From positions 1,759,001-1,823,000 of the forward strand of contig NZ_CP119392.1 in the NCBI RefSeq assembly GCF_029224025.1: a stretch of 64,000 nt of DNA. The letters run 5' to 3'. This document shows positions 15,879 through 24,754 of this stretch, one piece after another. A program made the position numbers and the translations under genes. The stretch is from Rhodanobacter sp. AS-Z3. Its GTDB lineage: Bacteria; Pseudomonadota; Gammaproteobacteria; Xanthomonadales; Rhodanobacteraceae. The notes beneath the pieces are model-generated. The model was not told the origin of the DNA and did no database searches. It saw only the letters and a list, made by a program, of their open reading frames with translations. Each line of letters starts with the position of its first letter. Position 1 is the stretch's first letter.

Positions 15879-17320
15879 GCCTTATAGCTGCCTTGTTCAT
15901 CGCGAGCGGCAGTGAGTGTGGAGGGACTGTCAGGTACCGGAAAGTGCACCTCGACACACAGGCCTTGCGCATCGGCAAGGCGATAGCTCACCGTGGCCTG
16001 GTGCCGTTCGGCAATGCGCTGGACGATAGCGAGTCCCAATCCGCTACCATCTTCGTGGCTGCCGGCCACACGAAAGAAACGCTCGCTCAGTCGTGGCAGC
16101 AATTCGGGCGGCACGCCGGGCCCGTTGTCCTCGACGATGAGGCTGCTGCTGCCATCGGCATGTGCCTGCAGCTTGACCGTGACGATGCTGCCGCGGCCGG
16201 CGTAGCGCATGGCGTTGTCGACGAGGTTGTCCAGCAGATCGTTCAGGCTGGCAGCGTCACCGATCACCGGGCAGACTTCGCTGCCGCCTTCGTAGCCGAG
16301 ATCCACGCCCGCACGGAGGGCTTCGTGCACCCGCTGTGATACGGCGTCGGGAATCATTCGGGCGAGATCGATCAGACCACGCTCATCCATATCCAGCGAC
16401 GGTGCCTGCGCGCGCGTCAGTGAAAGCAACTGGGCGGCTGTGCGTGCCGTGCGCCGGGTCAGTCGCTGGATGTGCTGCAGCGCGTCTCTCATGGTTTCCG
16501 GTCGCGGATCGGCTAGCGCGTGTTCGATATGCAGGCTGAGTCCGGTCAGCGGCGTGCGCAACTGGTGAGCGGCGTCTGCAATGAAGCGGTCGTGCAGCGC
16601 GAGCATCTTGCGCAGGCGATCGAACAGCGCGTCGATGGTGCGTGTCAGGGGGCGAATTTCCAGCGGAACATCGGGGCCATCGATCGGGGTTAGCTCATGG
16701 TTGCGCGTGGCCAGTCGCGCGGTCAGTGGATCCAGCACGCGCAGGCCGCGGCCCACGCCAAACCACAGCAGTGACAGCACGCTGACGACCAGTAGCGTTT
16801 GTATCACCGTCGCCAGCAGCAGGATTTCGCGCGCCTGCTGGTGGCGGTCCCGGAAGGTCTCGGCGGAGGTGACGATCAGGCTGTCGTGTGGATCGTGGAG
16901 TATGGCGACGTGGACGGATGCGGCCCGTAGTGGCTTTCCGGCCAGTGTCGTGTCGTACAAGACGGGATGCTTTCCGATCAGTGGGACCTGTGCCGGCAGC
17001 GGAAGCTGGCCGTTCCCGGCCAACAACCCATGCAGGGTGCTGCGTATGCTGAAGTAGCTGCGGCCGCCCGGATCGTACTCGAGCAGAAAGCGCGCCTGGG
17101 GTGACAGGTCCCCACCCAGTTGCTGGTCGCCGACCATGGTTGCCAGGGTTTGTACGTCTTCGCCCAGGTCTCGGTCGTGCACCCGATTGGCATAGGTGAG
17201 GGAAATGCCATAGCTGGCTACCGCATCCAGCAAAAGCAGGACGCCCATCGGCACCAGCAACAGCAACAGCAGCCGCCCGCGCAAGCTTGGTCGGGACGAA
17301 CGCGTATGCGAATGCGTCAT
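15875..17320 (-). CDS. Sensor histidine kinase (QseC/TctE-like)
   Basis: 481 residues. Two membrane helices (LLLLLLVPMGVLLLLDAVAS at about 17-36, and LLATVIQTLLVVSVLSLLWF near 170) bracket a periplasmic sensor domain. A HAMP-like linker and the HisKA motif FIADAAHQLRTPLTGLSLHI follow, then the N box LNDLLDNLVDNAMRYA, G1 VEDNGPGVP and G2 GSGLGLAIV. It phosphorylates the response regulator encoded just before it, with a 4-bp overlap. The domain order fits the two-component sensors that answer to cations, peptides or tricarboxylates; the signal here is unknown. The following genes form a complete exporter, so the likely output is self-induced export. Confidence 0.92.
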   Translation of the reverse strand: MTHSHTRSSRPSLRGRLLLLLLVPMGVLLLLDAVASYGISLTYANRVHDRDLGEDVQTLATMVGDQQLGGDLSPQARFLLEYDPGGRSYFSIRSTLHGLLAGNGQLPLPAQVPLIGKHPVLYDTTLAGKPLRAASVHVAILHDPHDSLIVTSAETFRDRHQQAREILLLATVIQTLLVVSVLSLLWFGVGRGLRVLDPLTARLATRNHELTPIDGPDVPLEIRPLTRTIDALFDRLRKMLALHDRFIADAAHQLRTPLTGLSLHIEHALADPRPETMRDALQHIQRLTRRTARTAAQLLSLTRAQAPSLDMDERGLIDLARMIPDAVSQRVHEALRAGVDLGYEGGSEVCPVIGDAASLNDLLDNLVDNAMRYAGRGSIVTVKLQAHADGSSSLIVEDNGPGVPPELLPRLSERFFRVAGSHEDGSGLGLAIVQRIAERHQATVSYRLADAQGLCVEVHFPVPDSPSTLTAARDEQGSYKA

Positions 17321-18006
17321 GCGGGATCGCCCCCGAAACCATCCATTTCCTCCAGCAGATAACCCAGCCCGCGGATCGTGCGTACACCGGTGCCGCTGCC
17401 ACGCAGCTTGCGGCGCAGACGGTGGATGGCGATGTCCAGGCCGTTGTCGGTCAACTCCTGGTCCCAGTCACACAGGGCGGCGACCAGCTGCGCGCGACTG
17501 GTGACGCGATCGGCGCGCAGGGCGAGAGCCTCCAGCAGGCCGAATTCGCGCGCCGTGAGTTCCAGCGGCGTTTGCTCGATCCATGCACGGTGGCCGGGCA
17601 AGTCCAGCCGCAGTCGACCCAGTTGCAGTTCCGGCTTGCCTTGACTGCTGGCACGACGCAGCAGTGCGCGCACACGCGCCTCGAACTCGGCCAAGGCGAA
17701 GGGCTTTACCAGATAGTCGTCGGCACCGAGGTCAAGTACGCGGACACGTTCGGCCAGTCCGTCGCGGGCGGTCACCACCAGTACCGGCAGGCTGGTGCCG
17801 CGCTTGCGCAATCGGCGCAGCACCTCGCTGCCGTCCAGCGCGGGCAGGCCCAGGTCGAGTATCAGCAGGTCATATTCATGGTCGTGCAGGGCTGCGTCGG
17901 CGAGATTGCCGCGCGACACGTGGTCGATGGCATGCCCGCCATGGCGCAGTGACGCACAGATGCCTTCGGCGATGTCGGAGTCGTCCTCGGCCAGAAGAAT
18001 ACGCAT
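17317..18006 (-). CDS. OmpR/PhoB-family response regulator (QseB/PmrA-like)
   Basis: 229 residues: receiver domain with acidic pocket LLAEDDSDIAEGI, phospho-acceptor Asp in DLLILDLGLPALDG (about Asp51), Thr switch in LPVLVVTARD and Lys in DDYLVKPFALAEF; then a winged-helix DNA-binding domain (RQTP-type ELTAREFGLLEALAL, and DIAIHRLRRKLRGSG). It is the first gene of a six-gene run (regulator, kinase, outer-membrane factor, permease, ATPase, adaptor), all overlapping by 1-4 bp. It probably binds the intergenic region upstream (18007-18522) and controls its own operon. Confidence 0.93.
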   Translation of the reverse strand: MRILLAEDDSDIAEGICASLRHGGHAIDHVSRGNLADAALHDHEYDLLILDLGLPALDGSEVLRRLRKRGTSLPVLVVTARDGLAERVRVLDLGADDYLVKPFALAEFEARVRALLRRASSQGKPELQLGRLRLDLPGHRAWIEQTPLELTAREFGLLEALALRADRVTSRAQLVAALCDWDQELTDNGLDIAIHRLRRKLRGSGTGVRTIRGLGYLLEEMDGFGGDPA

Positions 18007-18522
18007 CGGGATACTCCGGGGGTGCTATGACGAGGCATCAGGTTCCGCATTGAATTGCGGCTTATCATTGCGAATGATTCGCGTTTACTGTCTAATGAAC
18101 TGACCGGGTAGCCGGAATGCAGTGCTCTGCAGCCTGCCACCGCGTTCATCCAGACCCCTACTCCTTGTCGCAGTTCCCCGAATTGGCCGGCGACGCGAAA
18201 GACGGACAAACATGCTGCGGTTCCAGCTACCCCGCGCACTCCATTATCCGCAGCGACGCGCGGTTTGGATATGCGAGCGGCGCCCGTGGCAGGAGATCAG
18301 CCCGACGCTGTATCTGTTTGGATGGCTGCCAGGTGTGCTCATCGGTGGCGCGATCGCCCGCGCGCGAAACATGGTGGCGACACCGCTGGTTGCACCCAAC
18401 CAGATAAGCGGTATGGATGACCGAAGGCGCACGAAGCTGGCCGACAAGCGTTCCGCCACCAACTTCAACGGCGATGAATTCGTCAGGTGCGTGTTGTTCG
18501 TCTTCCCTGGAATACCGTGCTC
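18007..18522. other. Intergenic region, divergent promoters; no convincing gene
   Basis: About 515 bp between the response regulator and the flavoprotein reductase, which are divergent. It holds a GCGAATGATTCGC dyad at 18070-18082. An open frame covers 18122-18526 and contains one hydrophobic stretch (LYLFGWLPGVLIGGAIA), but its composition is Arg-rich without domain motifs, and I do not call it a gene. A degraded upstream PepSY-type partner of the flavoprotein is conceivable but cannot be shown. Confidence 0.4.
18067..18083. promoter_or_regulatory. Possible Fur-like or regulator-binding dyad
   Basis: ATTGCGAATGATTCGCG contains a perfect 5-bp-arm dyad (GCGAA-TGA-TTCGC) and an AATGATT core as in iron boxes. 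It sits about 65 bp upstream of the response regulator and about 440 bp upstream of the flavoprotein gene. It could equally be the regulator's own site; evidence is limited to the sequence pattern. Confidence 0.3.
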
Positions 18523-20220
18523 ATGATGCAGCGTGATGCAAGCGTGATACGCCGTGCGGCGCTCAGCAATGCACGGCTGCTGGCGGCTTTCGGACTGCTC
18601 ACGATGTTGTGCCTTGCGTTGCAGGCAGGCGGGTGGAGCTGGATCGACCGACGTGGCGAGTATTGGCTGGACTGGACGCTGGCGTGGCTCGTGCTGCCGA
18701 TCTTTCTTGGCGGGTTGCACCATCGGCGGGCTTGCGTGCTGCGCAGGCCAACCGTCGTGCAGGAAATGGCGGCTGACGCATCCGCCATTGGCGGCGCTTA
18801 CGCTGTCGGCGATGTGCATGTCGTGCCTGCGGATAGTGCCGTACGCGTGGTCTACGCCAGCCAGACCGGTTTTGCCGAGCAGCTGGCGCGGCAAACTTTG
18901 CAAAGTCTGCAGCTTGCAGGCGTGAGCGCACGACTGGATGGCATCGACCAGCTCACGATGGAAGAGCTACGCGCTGCCGACCGCGTGTTGTTCGTGGTCA
19001 GCACCACCGGTGACGGCGAGCCGCCGGACAGCGCGCTCGCGTTGCACCGGCAAGTGATGCATCAGCATGCCGCGCTGGCTGGTCTGCGCTACGGTTTGTT
19101 GGCACTGGGTGACAGCGACTACGAAGACTTCTGCGGTTTCGGCCGTCAGCTGCAGCGCTGGTTGCAGGCCAGTGGTGCGCAGCCCTTGTTCGATCCGGTG
19201 GAGGTGGACAGTGAGGACGCGGCGAGCTTGCGGCATTGGCAGCATCATCTTGGTGCGATCTCCGGCATCAGCGATTTGCCGGACTGGCAGGCGCCGAAAT
19301 ATCAGGCGTGGAAACTGGTTGAGCGAGACCTGTTGAACGCCGGCAGCGTGGGTGAGCCCTGTTTTCATCTGGCGCTTGAGCCGCTGGAGGGCAGCGTCAA
19401 CTGGCAAGCTGGGGATCTGGTTGAAGTCGGTCCGCGCCATGCATCGACCCGGGTAGCGACGTGGCTGGCGACGCACGCACTGGATGGCCAGATCAGAGTG
19501 GCGTTCGGACGCAAACAGCGACTGCCGCTGGCGGATCTGCTCGCGCGCTGTCGGCTGCCTGAGTCGGACGAGGTGGTCGGGCTGGACGAAGATGCCGTGG
19601 CGGCGATGCTGCAGTTATTGCCGCATCGCGAGTACTCGATTGCGTCGCTGCCGGAAGATGGCGCCATTCATTTGCTGGTGCGCCAGATGCGCGGGCGTGG
19701 TGGCTATCTCGGGCTCGGCTCGGGCTGGCTGACCGAGCACGCAGCGATCGGCACCGAGATCGCCTTGCGCGTGCGCAGCAACGCCAACTTCCACGCGCCA
19801 CGCGATGCGCGGCCGATGATCCTGATCGGCAATGGCACCGGGCTGGCGGCTTTGCGCGCACTGCTCAAGGCGCGCATCGCGGCGGGTCATCGACGCAATT
19901 GGCTGCTGTTTGGCGAGCGTCAAGTGGCGCATGATTTTCTTTACCGCGAAGAGATCGAGCGATGGATCGCCGATGGTTGGATCGAGCGTGCGGACTTTGC
20001 GTGGTCGCGCGATCAGGCCGAACGCGTCCATGTAAAGCAGCGACTGCGTGAGGCGCCGGAGACTTTGACGCGATGGGTGGATGCGGATGCGTGCATTTAT
20101 GTGTGCGGCAGTCTGGATGGTCTGGCACCTGGTATTGATGCGGTGTTGCGCGACGTGCTCGGCAGTCACCGCGTGGAGCATTTGCGCGAACAGGGTCGCT
20201 ATCGGCGCGACGTTTACTGA
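18523..20220 (+). CDS. Membrane-anchored flavodoxin/FNR-type reductase (CysJ-like)
   Basis: About 565 residues from ATG 18523; a GTG at 18487 would add 12. Two hydrophobic helices near the N-terminus (LLAAFGLLTMLCLALQAGG, WTLAWLVLPIFLGGLH) anchor it. The flavodoxin domain follows (VRVVYASQTGFAEQLARQ, then VVSTTGDGEPPDSA and LLALGDSDYEDFCGFG for FMN). A ferredoxin-NADP reductase module comes next: REYSIAS for FAD, GGYLGLGSGWL, ILIGNGTGLAALRALL for NADPH, and CGSLDGLAPG. This is the diflavin layout of sulfite reductase alpha and P450 reductases. In related bacteria such chains are often fused to a PepSY membrane part and linked to iron-siderophore reduction; here the PepSY part is absent. The electron acceptor is unknown. 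Confidence 0.83.
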   Translation: MMQRDASVIRRAALSNARLLAAFGLLTMLCLALQAGGWSWIDRRGEYWLDWTLAWLVLPIFLGGLHHRRACVLRRPTVVQEMAADASAIGGAYAVGDVHVVPADSAVRVVYASQTGFAEQLARQTLQSLQLAGVSARLDGIDQLTMEELRAADRVLFVVSTTGDGEPPDSALALHRQVMHQHAALAGLRYGLLALGDSDYEDFCGFGRQLQRWLQASGAQPLFDPVEVDSEDAASLRHWQHHLGAISGISDLPDWQAPKYQAWKLVERDLLNAGSVGEPCFHLALEPLEGSVNWQAGDLVEVGPRHASTRVATWLATHALDGQIRVAFGRKQRLPLADLLARCRLPESDEVVGLDEDAVAAMLQLLPHREYSIASLPEDGAIHLLVRQMRGRGGYLGLGSGWLTEHAAIGTEIALRVRSNANFHAPRDARPMILIGNGTGLAALRALLKARIAAGHRRNWLLFGERQVAHDFLYREEIERWIADGWIERADFAWSRDQAERVHVKQRLREAPETLTRWVDADACIYVCGSLDGLAPGIDAVLRDVLGSHRVEHLREQGRYRRDVY

Positions 20221-20354
20221 ACGCGTCGTCGAACGCGCTGTCGATGCGGTCGGGCTGACAGCAGGATCTTTCGTCGGACACGCATGACCAATGGCCTATG
20301 CCGGATTTGCTGCCTGCGGGCACTCTGTGACGATTGTCCAGGGGAGCGACAAAC

Positions 20355-22601
20355 ATGCGGCCAGTTGCATGCAAGTGGGGATATTTGTGTGCCGTAACCT
20401 TTGCGGTTGCGGCACTGCCAGTGATGGCACAGACAGCGGCGCCAGCGCCGGCAAGTACAACGGTCAATGAATCGGTGATGGTTCCGGTCAGCGCCAGTTC
20501 GGTGGCTGCCGACATTCCGTTGGTCTCATCGACGGCGGCGAATTTCCAGGTGCCCAGTGCGACCGACGCCTGGGGCGGTCCACGCGGTGAACATCCGGCC
20601 ACCTTGTCCGACCAGGTGGTGAGCTACACCATCCAGGCCACGCTGGACCCGGCCAGGCACACGGTCGACGCGAAGCAGACGATGACCTGGCGCAATCGCA
20701 GCAACCAGCCGGTCAGCAAGATCTACCTGCATCTTTACCTCAACGCGTTTGAAGGTCCGGGCAGCACGTTCTTCACCGAGCGGCGCATGTTTTCAGGCAG
20801 CGGTCATTCGCGCGGCAACGCCAGCCTGAAAGACGGCGAGTGGGGCTACATCGAATTGAACAAGGTGCAGCAAGGTGGCCAGAACGTGAGCTGGCGCTTT
20901 GTGCATCCCGATGGCGGTCCGAAGACCGACAAGACCGTGGTGGAGCTGGATCTGCCGCAGGCGGTCCCGGCCCAGGGCACGTTGAATCTGGATATCGATT
21001 TCCACGATCAGCTGCCACGCGTGGTTGAGCGCACCGGCTGGTTTGGCGACTTCCACCTGGTCGGCCAGTGGTTCCCGAAGATTGCAGTGCTGGAACTGGC
21101 CGGCGAACGCGGTGCCACGGCGCCGCGCTGGAACGCGCATGAATTTCACTACCAGAGTGAGTTCTACGCCGACTACGGCAACTTCGACGTCAAGCTGACC
21201 GTGCCCAAGGGCTATACCGTCGGCGCGGTGGGTGAAGAGCAGGGCGTACCGGTGGAAGCGGGCGACAAGGTCACCCATCATTTTGTGCAGACCGACGTCG
21301 AAGATTTCGCCTGGGTCGCTGCGCCGGGTTACAAGGTGCAGCAAACCACGTGGACCGGACCCGGCAGCCCCAAGGTCGACTTGCAGGTGATCTATCCGCC
21401 TGAGTACGAGGCCAGCGCGCAGCCGGCGCTCAAAGCCAGCACCGATTCGCTGACCTATTTCTCCAATACGCTGGGTCCATATCCCTACAAGACGGTCACC
21501 GTCGTGGTGCCGCCGTACAACGCCAGTGAGGCGGGTGGCATGGAGTACCCGACGTTCTTCACCGCCGAGGGTTACAACAACGTCACGCCGAACACGTCGA
21601 GCCAGTACGGGATCGATTTCGTCACCATCCATGAATTCGGCCACGGCTATTTCATGGGCATCCTCGGCTCGAACGAGTTCGAGGAACCGATGCTGGACGA
21701 GGGCATGAACCAGTACTGGGACGACCGCATGCTGGTCGATCGCAAGCAGGACATCTGGGTCACCACGCCACTGCTGAGCAAGCTGGGCTTTGCACCGCAC
21801 CTGAATCCGTTCGAAGCGGAGCGTCTCTCGGGCGTCGTCGGTATTGGCGTGCCGTCCGATTCGCTCGATTCCAATTCCTGGGATCGCATGTCCAGCAACA
21901 GCTACGGTTCGGTCTACTCGCGCACGGCAGCGACCATGCGCACGCTGGAAAACCTGCTCGGCCGCGAGGCAATGGGCAAGGCGATGAAGCTGTATTACGA
22001 GCGCTGGAAATTCCGTCATCCCGACGCAGCCGATCTGCGCGATGCGCTGGCCGAAGGTTCCGGCAAGCCGGAACTGGTCAATGCAATCTTTGCCTCGCAG
22101 GTCTATGGCACCGACAAGGTCGACGCCAGCGTGATCTCGATCGAGAACGAGGAACAGGTGCCGCGTACGGGTACCGATCTGCGTGACGGCAAGCGCGTCA
22201 CGCTGACCGACAAGGATGTGGACAAGCAGATCGACGACGCCCGTGCCGCATGGAAGAAGGCGAACAAGGACGCCAAACATGGCGGTCCGTATTCGTGGCT
22301 GTCGACGATCACCGTGCGTCGCACCGGTGCGGCGGTGCCGCGCAGCGTGCTGGTCAGGTTCGCCGACGACAGCAGCGAGACAGTGCAGTGGGATGATGCC
22401 AGTCGCTGGAAGCGGTTCACCTTCACCAAGCCGGTCAAGGCGGTATCCGCCACGGTCGATCCCGGGCAGAAGATTCTGCTGGACGCGAATACGCTCAACG
22501 ACAGTCGGACCACCAAGGCCGATGGCACCGCTTCGCGTCGCTGGAGCGCGGATGTCGCCTCCTTCTTTCAGACTTTCTACGCCTTGATGGGGACGCTGTG
22601 A
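20355..22601 (+). CDS. M1-family zinc metallopeptidase, exported
   Basis: 748 residues with a Sec signal peptide (VTFAVAALPVMAQTA). The start at 20355 has AGGGGAG eight bases upstream. The zinc site is HEFGH (about 426-430), with the second Glu in EPMLDEGMNQYWDD about 20 residues later, and an upstream GGMEYPTFF loop equivalent to the M1 GAMEN motif. It is an aminopeptidase-type enzyme of the cell envelope that clips N-terminal residues from peptides. The C-terminal region (from about 600) looks like a repeat-poor beta domain. The stop overlaps the start of the membrane protein gene that follows (TGATG). Confidence 0.9.
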   Translation: MRPVACKWGYLCAVTFAVAALPVMAQTAAPAPASTTVNESVMVPVSASSVAADIPLVSSTAANFQVPSATDAWGGPRGEHPATLSDQVVSYTIQATLDPARHTVDAKQTMTWRNRSNQPVSKIYLHLYLNAFEGPGSTFFTERRMFSGSGHSRGNASLKDGEWGYIELNKVQQGGQNVSWRFVHPDGGPKTDKTVVELDLPQAVPAQGTLNLDIDFHDQLPRVVERTGWFGDFHLVGQWFPKIAVLELAGERGATAPRWNAHEFHYQSEFYADYGNFDVKLTVPKGYTVGAVGEEQGVPVEAGDKVTHHFVQTDVEDFAWVAAPGYKVQQTTWTGPGSPKVDLQVIYPPEYEASAQPALKASTDSLTYFSNTLGPYPYKTVTVVVPPYNASEAGGMEYPTFFTAEGYNNVTPNTSSQYGIDFVTIHEFGHGYFMGILGSNEFEEPMLDEGMNQYWDDRMLVDRKQDIWVTTPLLSKLGFAPHLNPFEAERLSGVVGIGVPSDSLDSNSWDRMSSNSYGSVYSRTAATMRTLENLLGREAMGKAMKLYYERWKFRHPDAADLRDALAEGSGKPELVNAIFASQVYGTDKVDASVISIENEEQVPRTGTDLRDGKRVTLTDKDVDKQIDDARAAWKKANKDAKHGGPYSWLSTITVRRTGAAVPRSVLVRFADDSSETVQWDDASRWKRFTFTKPVKAVSATVDPGQKILLDANTLNDSRTTKADGTASRRWSADVASFFQTFYALMGTL

Positions 22602-23518
22602 TGAAGACTGCACGTATTTCACGCCGCGTGGATTCGGCTGCCCTGATGCGCGCGCCGTTCGCCGCCATGCAGTGGCGATTGTTGCTGCTGTGGGTGTTGC
22701 TGCTGCTGTTGCCAACGGCGGTGGTCAGTCTGCCGTTCTGGCGCGCCATCAGCAGCGTGCTCGATCATTCGATCCATGTGCAGGAGTGGGCCACGACCTT
22801 CAGTGGCGCGATGCTCACTGATGGCATGACAGCGCTCAACATGTCGAGCTGGTTCGGTGGTCTCGCCTTGTCGGGCATGCTGCTGACCGTGCTGCTGTTG
22901 CCGTTTCTCAACGGCATGGTGGTGGGTACGGGGCGGGCTGGGCGCACGCTGGGGTTCAGTCATCTGCTTCAGTGCGGCGTCGTCGAGTACGGTCGCATGT
23001 TCCGCCTGATGCTGTGGTCGCTGCTGCCATATGTGGTCATGGCTGCGCTGATTGGCATGGTGATGGGCATGGCAGGCGACGTTGGCGACAAGGCCGTACT
23101 GGAATCGCAGGCTGACCGGGCTTCGCATCTGGCGCTGTTCGTTGCCGGCGTGTTGTTCGTGCTGGCGCAGTCAATTGTCGAGTCCAGCCGTGCGGCCTTT
23201 ATTGCAGACACCGGGCTGCGCTCGGCCACGCGTGCAATGGGTCGCGGCGTCATGCAGTTGCTGCGTCGTCCGTTCAGTACGTTGCTGGGCTACCTGCTGA
23301 TCAGCGTCATTGGCTACGCGATCGCCATGGCGATCGGAGTTGCTCGCGTGCACACGCCTGCGGTCGGTGTGGTTGGCCTGCTATTGGCGATGTTGCTGGC
23401 TCAGCTGTTGGTGCTGGTGATCGGCTGGGTGCGCGTGGCGCGCCTGTTCGCGCTGGCCGAGGTGGCGCGCTCGCTGACCTCGTCGCGCAGCGGTAGCGGC
23501 ATGCCGTCGGCACTCTGA
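22601..23518 (+). CDS. Polytopic membrane protein, function unknown
   Basis: 305 residues from ATG 22601. It is rich in long hydrophobic stretches, about six helices: LLLLWVLLLLLPTAVVSL, ALSGMLLTVLLLPFLNGM, LLPYVVMAALIGMVMGM, LALFVAGVLFVLAQSIV, LLGYLLISVIGYAIAMAIG and LLLAMLLAQLLVLVIGWV. No transporter or enzyme motif is recognised. It is translationally coupled to the M1 peptidase, so it probably works with it, for instance in placing or regulating the peptidase or moving its products. A hairpin terminator follows immediately. Confidence 0.7.
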   Translation: MKTARISRRVDSAALMRAPFAAMQWRLLLLWVLLLLLPTAVVSLPFWRAISSVLDHSIHVQEWATTFSGAMLTDGMTALNMSSWFGGLALSGMLLTVLLLPFLNGMVVGTGRAGRTLGFSHLLQCGVVEYGRMFRLMLWSLLPYVVMAALIGMVMGMAGDVGDKAVLESQADRASHLALFVAGVLFVLAQSIVESSRAAFIADTGLRSATRAMGRGVMQLLRRPFSTLLGYLLISVIGYAIAMAIGVARVHTPAVGVVGLLLAMLLAQLLVLVIGWVRVARLFALAEVARSLTSSRSGSGMPSAL

Positions 23519-23523
23519 AGTAC

Positions 23524-23560
23524 GGATTGCGGAGGGCAGGTCGGCTCTCCGCAATCCTTT
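23524..23560 (+). terminator. Hairpin terminator after the M1 peptidase unit
   Basis: GGATTGCGGAG at 23524-23534 pairs perfectly with CTCCGCAATCC at 23547-23557 across a 12-nt loop, followed by TTT. It closes the peptidase/membrane-protein operon and separates it from the convergent GNAT gene. Confidence 0.75.
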
Positions 23561-23633
23561 GGTCTTTGCAGGGTGTTGCCATCAGGTATCGGTTTGGCGG
23601 ACTTGCGCGTGCCGGCGTCAGACGAGGCAGCGC

Positions 23634-24173
23634 TCAGCCGTAGGCGCGGCGATGCTCGCGGTGTGGCGGGTAGTAGGCAAACACGTGGCTGTGACTGCCG
23701 TAGAAGTCCATGTCTTCGATGTGCTCGCCACCCAGACGTTCGGCGACGCGGTCCGAGGCTTCGTTGCCGATACGCACCAGGCTGATGACGCGCTTGGCGT
23801 GCAACTGGTTCCAGGCAAATTCCAGTACGGCGTTGCCCGCTTCGGTGGCATAGCCCTGATGGCGGTGTTCGGGCTTGAGCATCCAGCCCATTTCCAGATC
23901 CGGCCAGCCGTCGGGATACATCAGGCCGGCGCGACCGATGAATTCACCGGTCTGCCTCAACTCCAGCGCCCACATGCCGCAACCACGCAGCTGCCAGTGA
24001 CCCAGCAACATCGCCAGTGAGCGCCATGCGTTGGTGCGATCCAACGGCTGCCCGTCGCCGATCCAGCGCGTACTGGCCGGGTCGGCCAGCATCGAGGCGT
24101 AATCGTCGAAATGGCGCTCGGTCAGCGCAGTCAGGCGCAGACGCGCCGTTTCTATGGTTGGAATATCAAACAT
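23634..24173 (-). CDS. GNAT N-acetyltransferase (RimJ/RimL-like)
   Basis: 179 residues. It begins IETARLRLTALTERHFDDYA, the usual opening of the RimJ/RimL group, and has the acetyl-CoA binding motif A in MLKPEHRHQGYATEAGNAVL (RxxGxA variant) and the C-terminal VRIGNEASDRVAERLG. These enzymes acetylate protein N-termini or small amines. The ATG at 24173 is 6 bp from the stop of the SET-domain gene on the same strand, so they are likely co-transcribed. Confidence 0.88.
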   Translation of the reverse strand: MFDIPTIETARLRLTALTERHFDDYASMLADPASTRWIGDGQPLDRTNAWRSLAMLLGHWQLRGCGMWALELRQTGEFIGRAGLMYPDGWPDLEMGWMLKPEHRHQGYATEAGNAVLEFAWNQLHAKRVISLVRIGNEASDRVAERLGGEHIEDMDFYGSHSHVFAYYPPHREHRRAYG

Positions 24174-24178
24174 CACGA

Positions 24179-24652
24179 TCAGCGGTGGGCGGCAGCCAGC
24201 AGTTGAGCCAGTGCATGAGTGCTGCTGGCAAGACTTTCGTGCCAGGACAATCCGGTGATTGTCTCACCTGTGACCGAATCGACAAAATCCTCGGCCTGGC
24301 CCGGTGGCAGCAGGTGCCGGTAATCCACCGTGATCTCGCTGCCGGCGGGCAGGTCGGTCAGCGCAAACACAAAGCCCAGATGCCACAGGCCATTGGGCGT
24401 GAAGCTGTGGTTGATGAAGCACTCATCCGGCCAGTCGGGCGACAGCGTGTAGCGGTCCTCGAACCAGCGGGCGCTGGCATGGAACTGCGCACGCAATTCC
24501 GCCGAGGCCATGATGTCGGCGTAGCGATAGGTTTCGGTGATGCCATCCGGCGCGGTAATAATGCTGCCCGCAAGAACTGTTTCGTCGAGAAACAAACCGT
24601 TGCCGGCGCCGTGTATGGCCGAGGCGGCAATGTGATAACGCGGCAAAATCAT
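24179..24652 (-). CDS. SET-domain protein
   Basis: 157 residues forming almost only a SET fold: HIAASAIHGAGNGLFLDETV at the start (the I/xGxGxF motif), the central pseudoknot motif ECFINHSFTPN, and AGSEITVDYRHLLPP near the end. SET proteins transfer methyl groups from S-adenosylmethionine to Lys side chains. In bacteria some are cytoplasmic and modify ribosomal or DNA-binding proteins. The cysteine-rich post-SET part of eukaryotic enzymes is absent. The start at 24652 (MILPRYHI) is preferred to an upstream frame with poor conservation-like content. Confidence 0.8.
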   Translation of the reverse strand: MILPRYHIAASAIHGAGNGLFLDETVLAGSIITAPDGITETYRYADIMASAELRAQFHASARWFEDRYTLSPDWPDECFINHSFTPNGLWHLGFVFALTDLPAGSEITVDYRHLLPPGQAEDFVDSVTGETITGLSWHESLASSTHALAQLLAAAHR

Positions 24653-24754
24653 GACCGGAAGGGCGCTGGGCAGGGCGCGCGAGTGTAGCGCAAGTGGCAC
24701 GGTCCGCTGGGGGGCCGTGCCACTTGCCGGCGAAATGAAATGTCGCGTGCCGGC

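Noticed and set aside
18122..18526. Open frame between the response regulator and the flavoprotein
   Set aside because: One hydrophobic stretch but no family motif, Arg-rich, and it runs through the probable promoter region.
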